A DNA stretch of 34,371 nt, taken from Phenylobacterium deserti. GTDB taxonomy: Bacteria > Pseudomonadota > Alphaproteobacteria > Caulobacterales > Caulobacteraceae. This document shows positions 22,503 to 31,257 of this stretch, piece by piece (the stretch's first letter is position 1; every line of letters starts with the position of its first letter). The translations under genes were made by a program, and so were the position numbers. The notes beneath the pieces are model-generated. The model saw only the letters and a list, made by a program, of their open reading frames with translations. It was not told where the DNA came from and ran no database searches. The stretch covers positions 1-34,371 of the forward strand of contig CALQQB010000052.1 in assembly GCA_943332615.1 (NCBI GenBank), given 5' to 3'.

Positions 22503-23810
22503 ATGAAGCGTTATCTGACGGGCCCCCTGGCGAGGAGCGCCACCTTGGCCTGCGCCATGCTCGCCGTGAGCGCCGCGCCCCAGGCGCTGGCGCAGGAACC
22601 CGCGGCCCCGGCCGGAATTTCCGAGTCCGTCGCGGCGGTCGTCAACGACGACATCGTCTCGACCTATGATCTGGCGCAACGCATGCGCCTGCTCATCGCC
22701 ACGTCCGGCGTGCAACCCACGCAGGAGAACATGGCGCAGTTCCAGCGCGAGGCGCTGGTGTCCCTGGTCGATGAGCGACTGCAGTTCCAGGAACTGCGCC
22801 GCGTCGAGCGGGAGCAGAAGATCGACGTGCTGGCCGATGACTCCGAGATCAACGAGGAGATCGACGACATGGCCAAGTCGAACAACATGTCGCGCGACCA
22901 GTTCTTCCAGTTCCTGAACCAGCGCGGAATCGGGCCGGATACCCTGCGCCAGCAGCTACGCGCCCAGATCAGCTGGGCCCGCTGGATTCGTGGCCGTTAC
23001 GGTTCGCGCCTGCGGATTGGCGAGGATCAGATCATCGCCGCCCAGACCCGCATGGCCGCCCAGGCGGCCAAGCCGCAGTACAACATCGGCGAAGTGCTGA
23101 TTGACGCCAGCCGGGTCGGTGGCATGCAGCAGGCGATGGCCGGCGCCCAACAGCTGGTGTCGCAGCTGCAGCAGGGCGCGCCATTCCCCACGGTCGCCCG
23201 CCAGTTCTCGGCCCTGCCGACCGCGGCCAATGGCGGTGACGCCGGCTGGATCAGCGCCGGCGAGGCGTCACCGGAAGTCGATGCCGTGCTGGAGCAGATG
23301 CGCCCTGGTCAGTTGTCGCAGCCGATCCAGGTGAAGGATGGCGTCTACATCCTCTATCTGAAGGAGAAGCGCGCCGGCGGCACGGCCAGCCTGGTGAACC
23401 TGAAACAGGCCGCCGTCGCCCTGGCGCAGGACGCCAAGCCCGAGGACGAGGCCGCCGCCCGCGAGAAGCTCGTGGCGCTGAAGCCGCAGATCACGGACTG
23501 CGCCACGCTGGACATCGCCGCCGCCAAGGTCCCGGGCGTCATTGCCGGGGATCTGGGTGAGGCCGAGGTCAACGATCTGGCGCCGCAGTTTCAGGAGGCC
23601 GCCGGCAAGCTCAAGGTCGGCGAGGTCTCCGACCCGATCCGCACGGCCGCGGGCCTGCACCTGGTGGCCGTCTGTGGTCGCCGCTCGGCCTCCGCCGCGC
23701 AGGCCGACAAGCAGCAGATCGAACAGCGCCTGTTCAGCCAGCAGCTCAGCATGGTCGCGCGCCGTTACATGCGCGACCTGCGCAACTCGGCCACGATCGA
23801 GACGAAATGA
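22503..23810 (+). CDS. surA: Periplasmic chaperone/peptidyl-prolyl isomerase SurA-like
   Basis: The product is a 435-residue periplasmic chaperone of outer-membrane proteins. The chosen ATG 22503 opens directly on a signal peptide (MKRYLTGPLARSATLACAML, cleavage likely after ALAQ). A ribosome site (AAGGAAG) lies about 12 bases upstream. The frame is open back to 22425, but that start lies inside lptD and would put 26 residues before the signal. The SurA_N domain covers about 35-170 (SVAAVVNDDIVSTYDLAQRM). A parvulin domain covers about 188-290 (NIGEVLIDASRVGG, GGDAGWISAGEASPE), with a second degenerate parvulin-like part after it. It starts 43 bp after lptD, whose folding it probably assists. 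Confidence 0.93.
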   Translation: MKRYLTGPLARSATLACAMLAVSAAPQALAQEPAAPAGISESVAAVVNDDIVSTYDLAQRMRLLIATSGVQPTQENMAQFQREALVSLVDERLQFQELRRVEREQKIDVLADDSEINEEIDDMAKSNNMSRDQFFQFLNQRGIGPDTLRQQLRAQISWARWIRGRYGSRLRIGEDQIIAAQTRMAAQAAKPQYNIGEVLIDASRVGGMQQAMAGAQQLVSQLQQGAPFPTVARQFSALPTAANGGDAGWISAGEASPEVDAVLEQMRPGQLSQPIQVKDGVYILYLKEKRAGGTASLVNLKQAAVALAQDAKPEDEAAAREKLVALKPQITDCATLDIAAAKVPGVIAGDLGEAEVNDLAPQFQEAAGKLKVGEVSDPIRTAAGLHLVAVCGRRSASAAQADKQQIEQRLFSQQLSMVARRYMRDLRNSATIETK

Positions 23811-23823
23811 GGCTGGCTAGGAC

Positions 23824-24828
23824 GTGAGAACCGGCCCCCTCGCCCTCACGCTCGGCGACCCCGCGGGCATCGGCCCCGAAATCATCGTCGGCGCGTGGCG
23901 CGCGCTCCGGGAGACCGGGCCCACGTTCTTCGTGATCGGCGACGCCCAGGCCGTCGCCTCGGCGCCCAAGGCCACGGCCGGGATCGTACGCGCGATCGGC
24001 TCGCCCCACGACGCCGCGACGGAATTCCGCGACGCGATCCCGGTCCTCGATCTGCCGCTGCGCACGCCGGTCGTCGCCGGCAAGCCCAGCGCCGAGTCCG
24101 CCCCGGCGATCATCCGCTGGATCGAGACCGCCGTGGGCCTGGCGCTGGCCGGCACGGTGCGCGGCGTCGTCACCGCGCCGATCGCCAAGGCGCCGCTCTA
24201 TGAGGCCGGGTTCAAGTTTCCCGGACACACCGAGTTCCTGGGCGAGCTCACAGCGGCGGCGCGGTACGACGGTGCGCGCGGGCCGATCATGATGCTGACG
24301 GCCGCCGACCTGAAGGTGACCCTGGTCACGGTCCACGACCCGCTCGCCTCCGTATCGGGCAAGCTGACGATCGCGGGCATCGTCAATGCCGGCCTGGTTA
24401 CCGCCCAGGCCCTGCGCCACGACTTCGGCATCGAGCACCCCCGCATCGCGGTCTCGGGGCTGAACCCCCACGCCGGCGAGGGCGGCGGCATCGGGCGCGA
24501 GGAGATCGACATCGTGGCCCCGGCGGTCCGGGCCTTGGTCGACCTGGGTGTCGATGCGACGGGGCCTTACCCGGCCGACAGCCTGTTCCCGGCCGAGAAG
24601 CGATCCACCTATGACGCGGCGGTCTGCCTCTATCACGACCAGGCGCTGATCCCGGTGAAGATGCTGGACTTCTGGGGTGGGGTGAACGTGACCCTTGGCC
24701 TTCCGATCATCCGCACCTCGCCCGACCACGGCACCGCCTTCGACATCGCCGGCCGGGGCCTGGCGCGGCCCGACAGCCTGATCGCCGCCATCCGCCTCGC
24801 CGATGAGATTTCCCGCAGGCGCCCGTGA
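23824..24828 (+). CDS. pdxA: 4-hydroxythreonine-4-phosphate dehydrogenase
   Basis: PdxA oxidises 4-phosphohydroxy-L-threonine in the DXP-dependent pathway to pyridoxal phosphate. The 334-residue protein starts at GTG 23824 with the conserved LALTLGDPAGIGPEI. Other family blocks are TAPIAKAPLYEAGFKFPGHTE, GLNPHAGEGGGIGREE, YDAAVCLYHDQALIPVKM and IIRTSPDHGTAFDIAGRG. The histidines in PGHTE, NPHAGE and YHDQ fit metal or substrate roles known for the family. The stop overlaps the rsmA GTG by 4 bp. The surA-pdxA-rsmA order is conserved in many proteobacteria. Confidence 0.96.
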   Translation: MRTGPLALTLGDPAGIGPEIIVGAWRALRETGPTFFVIGDAQAVASAPKATAGIVRAIGSPHDAATEFRDAIPVLDLPLRTPVVAGKPSAESAPAIIRWIETAVGLALAGTVRGVVTAPIAKAPLYEAGFKFPGHTEFLGELTAAARYDGARGPIMMLTAADLKVTLVTVHDPLASVSGKLTIAGIVNAGLVTAQALRHDFGIEHPRIAVSGLNPHAGEGGGIGREEIDIVAPAVRALVDLGVDATGPYPADSLFPAEKRSTYDAAVCLYHDQALIPVKMLDFWGGVNVTLGLPIIRTSPDHGTAFDIAGRGLARPDSLIAAIRLADEISRRRP

Positions 24829-25658
24829 GCGCACCCGGCCTCGACAGTCTGCCGACCCTGCGCGAGTCGCTGGAAGCCCATGGCCTGTGGGCCAAGAAGG
24901 CGTTCGGACAGCATTTCCTGCTGGATCTCAACATCACCCGCAAGATCGCGCGGCTGGCGCGGGTGGGTGAAGGTGACCACGTGATCGAGGTGGGCCCCGG
25001 CCCCGGTGGCCTGACGCGGGCCCTGCTGGAAACCGGCGCGCGGGTGACGGCGATCGAGAAAGACGAGCGGTTCGCCCCGTTGCTCGGCGAACTGGCGGCG
25101 GCGACCGACCGTCTGACGCTGGTGTTCGGCGATGCGCTGAAGTCGGACGAGGCGGCGCTGGCCGATGGCGGACCCGCGCATCTGGTCTCCAACCTCCCCT
25201 ACAACGTCGGCACCCCCCTGCTCATCAAGTGGCTGACCGGGCCGTGGACGCCGGCGTCGCTGACCCTGATGTTCCAGCGCGAGGTGGCCGACCGGATCAC
25301 CGAAGGCCCCGGCGAGGACGCCTATGGCCGCCTCGGCGTCATCGTCCAGGCCACCACCAAAGCCGACCGGGTGATGGACGTGCCGGCCCGCGCCTTCATT
25401 CCGCCGCCCAAGGTGGACTCGGCCGTCGTGCGGCTGGAGCCCCGCGCCGACCGGCCCGCGCCCGAGCGGCTCGACGCCCTGCAGGCCATCACCGCCGCCG
25501 CGTTCGGCCAGCGACGAAAGATGCTGCGCGCCAGCCTCAAGGCGCTCGGCGGCGAGGATCTGATCCTGGCCGCGGGCCTTGATCCGCAAGCGCGCGCCGA
25601 AGTGATCTCTATCGATGGTTTCCTGGCGCTGGCCGACGCCTGGCGCGCGCGCCGCTAG
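24825..25658 (+). CDS. rsmA: 16S rRNA (adenine1518/1519-N6)-dimethyltransferase
   Basis: RsmA (KsgA) dimethylates two adjacent adenines in the 3' hairpin of 16S rRNA during 30S maturation, using S-adenosylmethionine. The 277-residue product starts at GTG 24825, overlapping pdxA. It has KKAFGQHFLLDLNITRKI at the N-terminus and the SAM motif VIEVGPGPGGLTRALLETGA. The acidic end of strand two is AIEKD and motif IV is SNLPYN. The C-terminal rRNA-binding domain contains PPPKVDSAVVRLEPR and AFGQRRKMLRASLKAL. Length is typical. It is the last conserved gene of the lpt-surA-pdxA-rsmA run; the next gene starts 59 bp on with no clear terminator between. Confidence 0.97.
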   Translation: MSAPGLDSLPTLRESLEAHGLWAKKAFGQHFLLDLNITRKIARLARVGEGDHVIEVGPGPGGLTRALLETGARVTAIEKDERFAPLLGELAAATDRLTLVFGDALKSDEAALADGGPAHLVSNLPYNVGTPLLIKWLTGPWTPASLTLMFQREVADRITEGPGEDAYGRLGVIVQATTKADRVMDVPARAFIPPPKVDSAVVRLEPRADRPAPERLDALQAITAAAFGQRRKMLRASLKALGGEDLILAAGLDPQARAEVISIDGFLALADAWRARR

Positions 25659-25717
25659 GCGTTGCCGTTGGCAGCGTCTGCGTCTCCTATGCCGACGGGT
25701 TGGAACGGGGAGACGGG

Positions 25718-26386
25718 ATGCTGACGCTTCTGGGCGTGGCCGTGGTGGTCGTCGGCTTCGCCGTACGGCTGAACCCGCTGCTGGTGGTCGTCATGGCCGC
25801 CTTCGTCACCGGCTGGGCGGCGGGCCTGACGCCGGTGGAGGTGCTGGCGGCCTTCGGAAAGGCGTTCAACGAGAACCGTTTCGTCAGCGCCGCCTATCTG
25901 GTGCTGCCGGTGATCGGCGTGGTCGAGCGCGCCGGGCTCCAGGAGCGGGCGCGGACCCTGATCGGGCGGTTCCGCGGCGTCTCGGTGGGGCCGCTGCTGG
26001 TGGTCTACCTGCTGTTCCGCCAGCTGACCTCGGCCCTGGGCCTTACATCGATCGCCGGCCAGACCCAGAGCATACGCCCCATCGTCGCCCCCATGGCCGA
26101 GGGCGCGGCGGAGGCGCGCGGCGTGACGCTCGATGCCGCCACCCGCCAGGACGTGCGCGCCATGGCGGCGGCGACCGACAACGTCGGCCTGTTTTTCGGC
26201 GAGGACATCTTCATCGCCATCGGCTCGATCCTGCTGATGGTGGGGTTCCTGGCGACGGCGGGCATCACCATCGACCCGATTCACCTGTCGCTGTGGGCGA
26301 TCCCCACGGCCGTCGTGGCCTTCGTGATCCATGCCGCGCGGCTGATGCTGTTCGACCGCGCGCTGCGGCGGAGGGCGGCGGCGTGA
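25718..26386 (+). CDS. DUF969 family membrane protein (transporter subunit)
   Basis: This is a 222-residue integral membrane protein of the DUF969 family, with about six hydrophobic helices. ATG 25718 is preferred because GGGGAGA sits six bases upstream; a TTG at 25700 is also in frame. Conserved-looking blocks are RLNPLLVVVMAAFVTGWAAG, AFNENRFVSAAYLVLPVIGV, SALGLTSIAGQTQSIRPIVA and AATDNVGLFFGEDIFIAIGS. DUF969 and DUF979 proteins occur as pairs. Genome databases name them subunits of a 5-oxoproline transporter because they cluster with 5-oxoprolinase genes. No 5-oxoprolinase gene is seen here, so the substrate stays open. It overlaps the next gene by 4 bp. Confidence 0.85.
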   Translation: MLTLLGVAVVVVGFAVRLNPLLVVVMAAFVTGWAAGLTPVEVLAAFGKAFNENRFVSAAYLVLPVIGVVERAGLQERARTLIGRFRGVSVGPLLVVYLLFRQLTSALGLTSIAGQTQSIRPIVAPMAEGAAEARGVTLDAATRQDVRAMAAATDNVGLFFGEDIFIAIGSILLMVGFLATAGITIDPIHLSLWAIPTAVVAFVIHAARLMLFDRALRRRAAA

Positions 26387-27336
26387 TCAAGCTGGGCGTC
26401 GTCTACCTGCTGGCCGGCCTGGTGTTCGCGGCCTTCGCGGTGCTGAGCGCCGGCGACCGGGCCAACCCCAAGCGGTTCGGCAACGCCCTGTTCTGGGGCC
26501 TGGTGGGGTTGAGCTTCCTGGCGGGCGACCGGCTGGGCGACATCGGCAACGGGGTGCTGGTGCTGGGCCTGGCGCTGATCGCGGGAACCGGCCAGCTGGG
26601 CCGCGGCCAGCCGGCCACCACCTCGCCCGACGAACGCAAGGCCCTGGCCGCGCGGTTCGGCGAGCGGCTGTTCATTCCCGCCCTCACCCTGCCCGTCGTG
26701 GTGGCGTTCGGCGTACTGGTCCTGAAGCCGCTGCAACTGCCGGACGGGCCTCTGCTCGATCCCAAGCAGGCGACCTTGATCTCGCTAGCGCTGGCGGCGG
26801 TTATCGCCACCGCCGTCGGAGTTATCCTCCTACGCCAACCTTTGACCAGCCCGCTGCAGGAGGGTCGCCGCCTCGCCGATACGGTCGGCTGGGCCGCCCT
26901 GCTGCCGCAGATGCTGGCGGCCCTGGGGGCGGTCTTCGCCCTGGCCGGGGTGGGCCAGGTGATCGGCGACCTGGTCACCACCTGGATTCCCATGGATGCG
27001 CGGCTAACGGCCGTCGCCGTCTACTGCCTGGGGATGGCCGGTTTCACGATGATCATGGGCAACGCGTTTGCTGCGTTCCCGGTGATGACCGCCGGCGTGG
27101 GCCTGCCGATCCTGGTGGGTCAGTTCGGCGGCGACCCGGCGGTGGTGGCCTCCATCGGCATGCTGTCGGGGTTCTGCGGCACGCTGATGACCCCGCTGGC
27201 GGCCAACTTCAACCTGGTGCCCGCCGCGCTGCTTGAGCTGCCCAACCGCTACGCCGTGATCCGCGCCCAGATCCCGACGGCGCTCCCGCTGCTGATCGCC
27301 AACATGGTGCTGATGTATGTCCTCGCATTTCGCTGA
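26383..27336 (+). CDS. DUF979 family membrane protein (transporter subunit)
   Basis: The product has 317 residues with about eight or nine hydrophobic helices. GTG 26383 overlaps the DUF969 stop and begins MIKLGVVYLLAGLVFAAFAV, a typical DUF979 start. A hydrophilic loop follows the third helix (GRGQPATTSPDERKALAARF). Later blocks are GMAGFTMIMGNAFAAFPVMT and GMLSGFCGTLMTPLAANFNL, which look like ion-transporter-type re-entrant segments. It forms a pair with DUF969. Its end overlaps the DUF2891 gene by 20 bp, so all three are translationally coupled. The transported compound cannot be read from the sequence. Confidence 0.86.
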   Translation: MIKLGVVYLLAGLVFAAFAVLSAGDRANPKRFGNALFWGLVGLSFLAGDRLGDIGNGVLVLGLALIAGTGQLGRGQPATTSPDERKALAARFGERLFIPALTLPVVVAFGVLVLKPLQLPDGPLLDPKQATLISLALAAVIATAVGVILLRQPLTSPLQEGRRLADTVGWAALLPQMLAALGAVFALAGVGQVIGDLVTTWIPMDARLTAVAVYCLGMAGFTMIMGNAFAAFPVMTAGVGLPILVGQFGGDPAVVASIGMLSGFCGTLMTPLAANFNLVPAALLELPNRYAVIRAQIPTALPLLIANMVLMYVLAFR

Positions 27337-28327
27337 CCGATTGACGCCGGAGCTGGCGTCGCAGTTCGCCCGGATCGCCCTGGGCCACGTGGCGCGGGAG
27401 TATCCCAACAAGCTTGACCACGTGCTCAACGGGCCTGACGACGCGCGGGCCCCACGCGACCTGCACCCGATCTTCTTCGGCAGCTTCGACTGGCACTCCT
27501 GCGTCCACGGCTATTGGCTGCTGGCCACGGTGCTGCGGCTGGAGCCGGGCATCCCCGAGGCCGGCGCGATCCGAGCGCTGTTCGACGAGGCGTTCACGGC
27601 TGAGAAGGTGGCCGCCGAAGTCGCCTATCTGGCGCATCCCTCCGCCCGGGGCTTCGAGCGGCCTTACGGCTGGGGCTGGCTGCTGAAGTTGCAGGCGGAA
27701 CTCCTGGCCCATGACGCCCCCTGGGCGGCCGCGCACCAGCCTCTCGCCGCGACCTTCGCCCAGCGGTTCCGCGACTTCCTGCCGAAGGCCGCCTACCCCA
27801 TCCGCACCGGCGTCCACTCCTCGACTGCCTTCGCCCTGGCGCTGGCCAGCGACTACGCCAAAACCACCGGCGACACGGACCTGCTGGCCCTGTTCGAGGC
27901 CAAGGCGCGGGCCTGGTATCTGGACGACCGCGACGCCCCGGCGTGGGAGCCCTCCGGCGACGACTTCCTGTCCGCCACCCTGGCCACCGCCGAGTGCCTG
28001 CGCCGCCTGCTGCCGGCGGACGAGTTCGGCCCTTGGCTGGCGATCTATCTGCCCCGCATCGCGGCGCGACAGCCGCGCAGCCTGTTCGTTCCCGCCACGG
28101 TCACCGACCGCACGGACGGCAAGATCGTCCATCTGGACGGCCTGAACCTGTCACGCGCCTGGTGCTGGTGTGAACTGGCCGCGGTCCTGCCGCCGTCGCT
28201 CGAACGCGACACAGCGATGGACGCCGCGACTCTCCATCTCCGCGCCAGCCTGCCGCACGTGTCCGGCGACTACATGGGCGAGCACTGGCTGGCCTCGTTC
28301 GCGCTACTGGCGCTGACGGCGGGCTGA
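27317..28327 (+). CDS. DUF2891 family protein, probable cytosolic alpha-helical enzyme
   Basis: The 336-residue soluble protein has no signal peptide or membrane helix. I recognise the DUF2891 family from HPIFFGSFDWHSCVHGYWLL (about 51-70), FERPYGWGWLLKLQAEL (about 114-130), RTGVHSSTAFALALASDYAK and EPSGDDFLSATLATAECLRR. Regularly spaced helices with conserved His, Asp and Trp at their ends suggest an alpha/alpha toroid, a fold used by many glycosidases and lyases. This is inference. ATG 27317 lies inside the DUF979 gene and the overlap is 20 bp. The stop is only 5 bp from the convergent monooxygenase stop. No function is known to me. Confidence 0.82.
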   Translation: MSSHFADRLTPELASQFARIALGHVAREYPNKLDHVLNGPDDARAPRDLHPIFFGSFDWHSCVHGYWLLATVLRLEPGIPEAGAIRALFDEAFTAEKVAAEVAYLAHPSARGFERPYGWGWLLKLQAELLAHDAPWAAAHQPLAATFAQRFRDFLPKAAYPIRTGVHSSTAFALALASDYAKTTGDTDLLALFEAKARAWYLDDRDAPAWEPSGDDFLSATLATAECLRRLLPADEFGPWLAIYLPRIAARQPRSLFVPATVTDRTDGKIVHLDGLNLSRAWCWCELAAVLPPSLERDTAMDAATLHLRASLPHVSGDYMGEHWLASFALLALTAG

Positions 28328-28332
28328 ACGCG

Positions 28333-30246
28333 TCAGGCCGGCGCCTTGGCCCTCTCCAGGACGAAGTCGTCCGGGTTGGGCGCGAGCGTGGCGCGCCAGT
28401 AGTCGATCAGGCCGTAGGGCCAGTTCTGGCTGACCCGGCCGAACTGGTTCTTGTACCAGCTGGACACGTTCGGCGAGCCCCAGGCCCAGCCGCCGTTGGC
28501 CTCGTCGACGCGGCGGTTGAAGTCGTCATAGACGGCCTGTTTCGGCTCCATCGATCGCTCGCCGGTCTCCGCCAGCAGCCTTAGCGCACCCATGATGTAG
28601 CGCACCGCGCACTCGGAGAAGAAGATAATCGAGCCGTTGACGACGATGTTGGTGTTGGGCCCATAGATCGTGAACAGGTTGGGAAATCCCGGGTGCGTCA
28701 TGCCCAGGTAGGCGCGCGCATCGCCGCCCCAGACGTCGTGCAGTTCGCGGCCGCCACGCCCCTTGATCTTCAGGAACGACAGGAAGTTCGAGGCCTGGAA
28801 GCCTGTGCCGTACAGCAGCACGTCGGCCGGGTGCTCGGTCCCGTCGGCGGTGACCACGCCGGTCGGCGTGATCCGCACGATCTTGTCGGTGACCAGGCTG
28901 ACGTTGTCGCGCTTCAGCGCGCCCAGCCAGACGCCGTTGTCCAGCACCGCGCGCTTGCCGCCGATCGGGTACTGCGGGATCACCTTGTCCAACAGGTCCG
29001 GCCGGTCGGCCACCTGCGCCGCCAGGGCCGCCGCCGCCATCTCGCGCAGGCCGGCGTTCTCCGGCCCCACGGCGTTCGGCGAACCGTTCCAGGTCGGATC
29101 GGCCTTCACCATCGGCAGGAAGCCTTCGGTGGTCATCCAGAACAGCCAGAACCGATACCACTTGTCGTAATAGGGCACGTGCTCGAGGGTCCACTTCGTC
29201 CCCTCCTCCACGTCGTCATGATAGCGCGGCGCGGGCAGCGCCCAGGGCGGGCTGCGCTGGAACACCGTCATCTGCGCCACGTCCGGGGCGATCTCGGGCA
29301 CGAACTGGTAGGCCGAGGCGCCGGTGCCGATCACGGCCACGCGCTTGCCCTTCAGGTCCACGTCGTGACGCCATTCCGCCGAGTGGAAGGCCGGGCCGGC
29401 GAAGCTGTCGCGGCCCTCGATATCGGGATAGCGCGGCCGGTTCAACTGGCCCACCGCGGTCACCACGACATTGGCCTCGAGGGTTTCGGTCTTGCCATCT
29501 GGGCCCTGCAGGGTGGCGCGCCAGACGGCGCGGGCTTCGTCCCACGCCAGCTCTTCGACCATCGTCGAAAAGCGGATCTTCTGCCGCAGGTCGTACTTGT
29601 CCGCGATGCCCTGGAAGTACTTCAGCAGCACCGGCTGGGGCGAGAAGTGCTGCGGCCAGGCGTGGTTGGGCTCGAAGGAATAGCTGTACATGTGGTTGGA
29701 GTTGTCCACCCGGCAGCCCGGATAGCTGTTCTCGAACCAGGTGCCGCCCACGTCGGGGTTCTTCTCGACGATCTCGAACTCGACGCCGGCTTCGCTCAGG
29801 CGGATTCCTGTCAGCAGGCCCGACATGCCGGCGCCGATCACCAGCACCTTCCGTTTGCGGGCCGACTCCAGATGGACGGACTTCGGGTCTTTGGTGCTCT
29901 GACCTTTCAGGGCCAGCTCGTCGACCAGGAAGTCCACATACTGCTCGGGGATCGGGGCGCCGGCGACGAAATCCATCTGGCGACGCAGGGTGGCGACGTC
30001 CGGAGTGGGCATCTGCAGGGGCTTGCCGGCCAGGTGCGCGCGGATGGCGTCGGCCGCCGCCGCGCGCATCCTGACCTGCTCGGCCTCCGGAATTCCCAGG
30101 TCGTTGCGGTCGGCCGGGTTGTAGGCGGGCGTCCATTCGGCTTTCAGCCAGCTGGTGTCGCCGGTCATATGAACCAGGGCGGTCATCAGGGCCGGCAGAT
30201 GGGCGTCCTTCAGGACGGTCTCCAGATCGGCGGGGGCGTCGGTCAT
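28333..30246 (-). CDS. Flavin-containing (Baeyer-Villiger-type) monooxygenase
   Basis: This 637-residue FAD/NADPH enzyme should insert oxygen into ketones. The N-terminal 130 residues are an extension like that of 4-hydroxyacetophenone monooxygenase, which has a similar total length. FAD binding is VLVIGAGMSGLLTG (GxGxxG at 138-143) and the second Rossmann motif is AVIGTGASA (304-312). The fingerprint is FAGPAFHSAEW (282-292), matching FxGxxxHxxxW; the next residue is Arg293, where Baeyer-Villiger enzymes usually have Pro or Asp. Related flavin monooxygenases cannot be excluded. The ATG at 30246 is preceded by a small palindrome that overlaps its ribosome site. Upstream on the same strand are an aldo/keto reductase and a hydrolase, a set suited to ketone breakdown. 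Confidence 0.88.
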   Translation of the reverse strand: MTDAPADLETVLKDAHLPALMTALVHMTGDTSWLKAEWTPAYNPADRNDLGIPEAEQVRMRAAAADAIRAHLAGKPLQMPTPDVATLRRQMDFVAGAPIPEQYVDFLVDELALKGQSTKDPKSVHLESARKRKVLVIGAGMSGLLTGIRLSEAGVEFEIVEKNPDVGGTWFENSYPGCRVDNSNHMYSYSFEPNHAWPQHFSPQPVLLKYFQGIADKYDLRQKIRFSTMVEELAWDEARAVWRATLQGPDGKTETLEANVVVTAVGQLNRPRYPDIEGRDSFAGPAFHSAEWRHDVDLKGKRVAVIGTGASAYQFVPEIAPDVAQMTVFQRSPPWALPAPRYHDDVEEGTKWTLEHVPYYDKWYRFWLFWMTTEGFLPMVKADPTWNGSPNAVGPENAGLREMAAAALAAQVADRPDLLDKVIPQYPIGGKRAVLDNGVWLGALKRDNVSLVTDKIVRITPTGVVTADGTEHPADVLLYGTGFQASNFLSFLKIKGRGGRELHDVWGGDARAYLGMTHPGFPNLFTIYGPNTNIVVNGSIIFFSECAVRYIMGALRLLAETGERSMEPKQAVYDDFNRRVDEANGGWAWGSPNVSSWYKNQFGRVSQNWPYGLIDYWRATLAPNPDDFVLERAKAPA

Positions 30247-30252
30247 GGTGGT

Positions 30253-30265
30253 CCTACCCTGTAGG
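30253..30265 (-). promoter_or_regulatory. Small palindrome over the monooxygenase ribosome site
   Basis: CCTAC (30253-30257), CCT, GTAGG (30261-30265) forms a perfect 5-bp inverted repeat beginning 7 bases from the ATG. It includes the likely Shine-Dalgarno bases (GGTAGGA on the minus strand). It could be an operator or a translation-inhibiting hairpin. Short repeats like this also arise by chance. Confidence 0.3.
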
Positions 30266-30331
30266 TTATCGTTGTTCTGTTTGGGCCCAGCATGACTCCC
30301 GCGGCGCGTCGGCGGAAGTCCTGCCCTTACG

Positions 30332-31252
30332 TCAGCATGTTACGTCCTGGGCGTCGCGGATCTGTCGCATCACCGCGTCCGACAGGATGAGCCCGGAGGC
30401 GCCCAGGTTTTCCCGCAGATGGGCCGGGCGGGTCGCACCGAACACGGCGGCGCTGACGTGGGCGTTGGCGAGCACATAGGCCAGCGACGCCTGTGACCCG
30501 GTGATCTCGGGCAACCGATGCAGGAAGCGGAAGGGGCGGCCCTTCGCCAGCTCGCCCCGGTGATGCGCCACGGCCCGGGCGGCGTACCAAAGGTCCTGTG
30601 GGGCCCGCAGGCGGCTGAGCAGCGGCCGGGTGTGGCCCATGGCCAGCGGCATGCCGGCCAGCACGCCCTTGCCGGCCGCCGCGGCCCTGGCGATCAGCGG
30701 TTCGCGCTCGGGCCGCAGGACGTTGTAGTCCACCATCACCACGTCGATGCCTGGCAGGCCGATGGCGTGTTCGACCACGGCCGGGTCGAAGCTGTTCAGC
30801 CCCACCGCGCGCACCAGGCCCCGGCGCTTGAGGCCGTCCAGCGCCGCGAACATCTCGTCCGTCAGCTCGGAGGCCGCCGGGCCATGCAATTGCAACAGGC
30901 CCAGGCTGTCCAGGCCCAGCTGGCGCAGGCTGCGCTCGGCGCTGGCTACGATGGCCTGCGGGGTCATGTCGCGGGCGATCCGGCCGCCGCCGGCGTGCCA
31001 GGTGCCGGCCTTGGTGGCGATGACCAGGCCGGACGCATCCCGCCCCTTGAGCGCCCGCCCGAGCCTGGGCTCCGCCTCCCCGGCCGAATAGCTGGCGCCG
31101 GTGTCGAACAGAGTGACCCCCAGCGCGATGGCCTCATGGACCAGCCCCAGCGCCGTGCGCTCGTCGAACCGCGGCTTGCCCCACCAGCTGGCGCAGCCGA
31201 AGCCGAGCTCCGAGACCATCAGGCCGGTCCGGCCGAGGGGACGCTTAAGCAT
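30332..31252 (-). CDS. Aldo/keto reductase
   Basis: This is a 306-residue NADPH-dependent oxidoreductase with a TIM-barrel fold. The catalytic tetrad is visible as Asp50 and Tyr55 (FDTGASYSAGEAE), Lys81 (IATKAG) and His123 (LLQLHGP). The cofactor loop near the C-terminus contains SAAVFGATRPAHLRENL. The family reduces aldehydes or ketones to alcohols; some members act on sugars or galactose. The start at 31252 lies 5 bp from the stop of the upstream hydrolase, so they share a transcript. The monooxygenase follows after 85 bp. Confidence 0.92.
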   Translation of the reverse strand: MLKRPLGRTGLMVSELGFGCASWWGKPRFDERTALGLVHEAIALGVTLFDTGASYSAGEAEPRLGRALKGRDASGLVIATKAGTWHAGGGRIARDMTPQAIVASAERSLRQLGLDSLGLLQLHGPAASELTDEMFAALDGLKRRGLVRAVGLNSFDPAVVEHAIGLPGIDVVMVDYNVLRPEREPLIARAAAAGKGVLAGMPLAMGHTRPLLSRLRAPQDLWYAARAVAHHRGELAKGRPFRFLHRLPEITGSQASLAYVLANAHVSAAVFGATRPAHLRENLGASGLILSDAVMRQIRDAQDVTC

Positions 31253-31257
31253 CGGGC

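Noticed and set aside
28693..30264. 523-codon plus-strand frame opposite the monooxygenase
   Set aside because: It lies antisense to a well-supported enzyme gene, has no recognisable domain and shows the His/Arg/Gly-rich composition of frame shadows.
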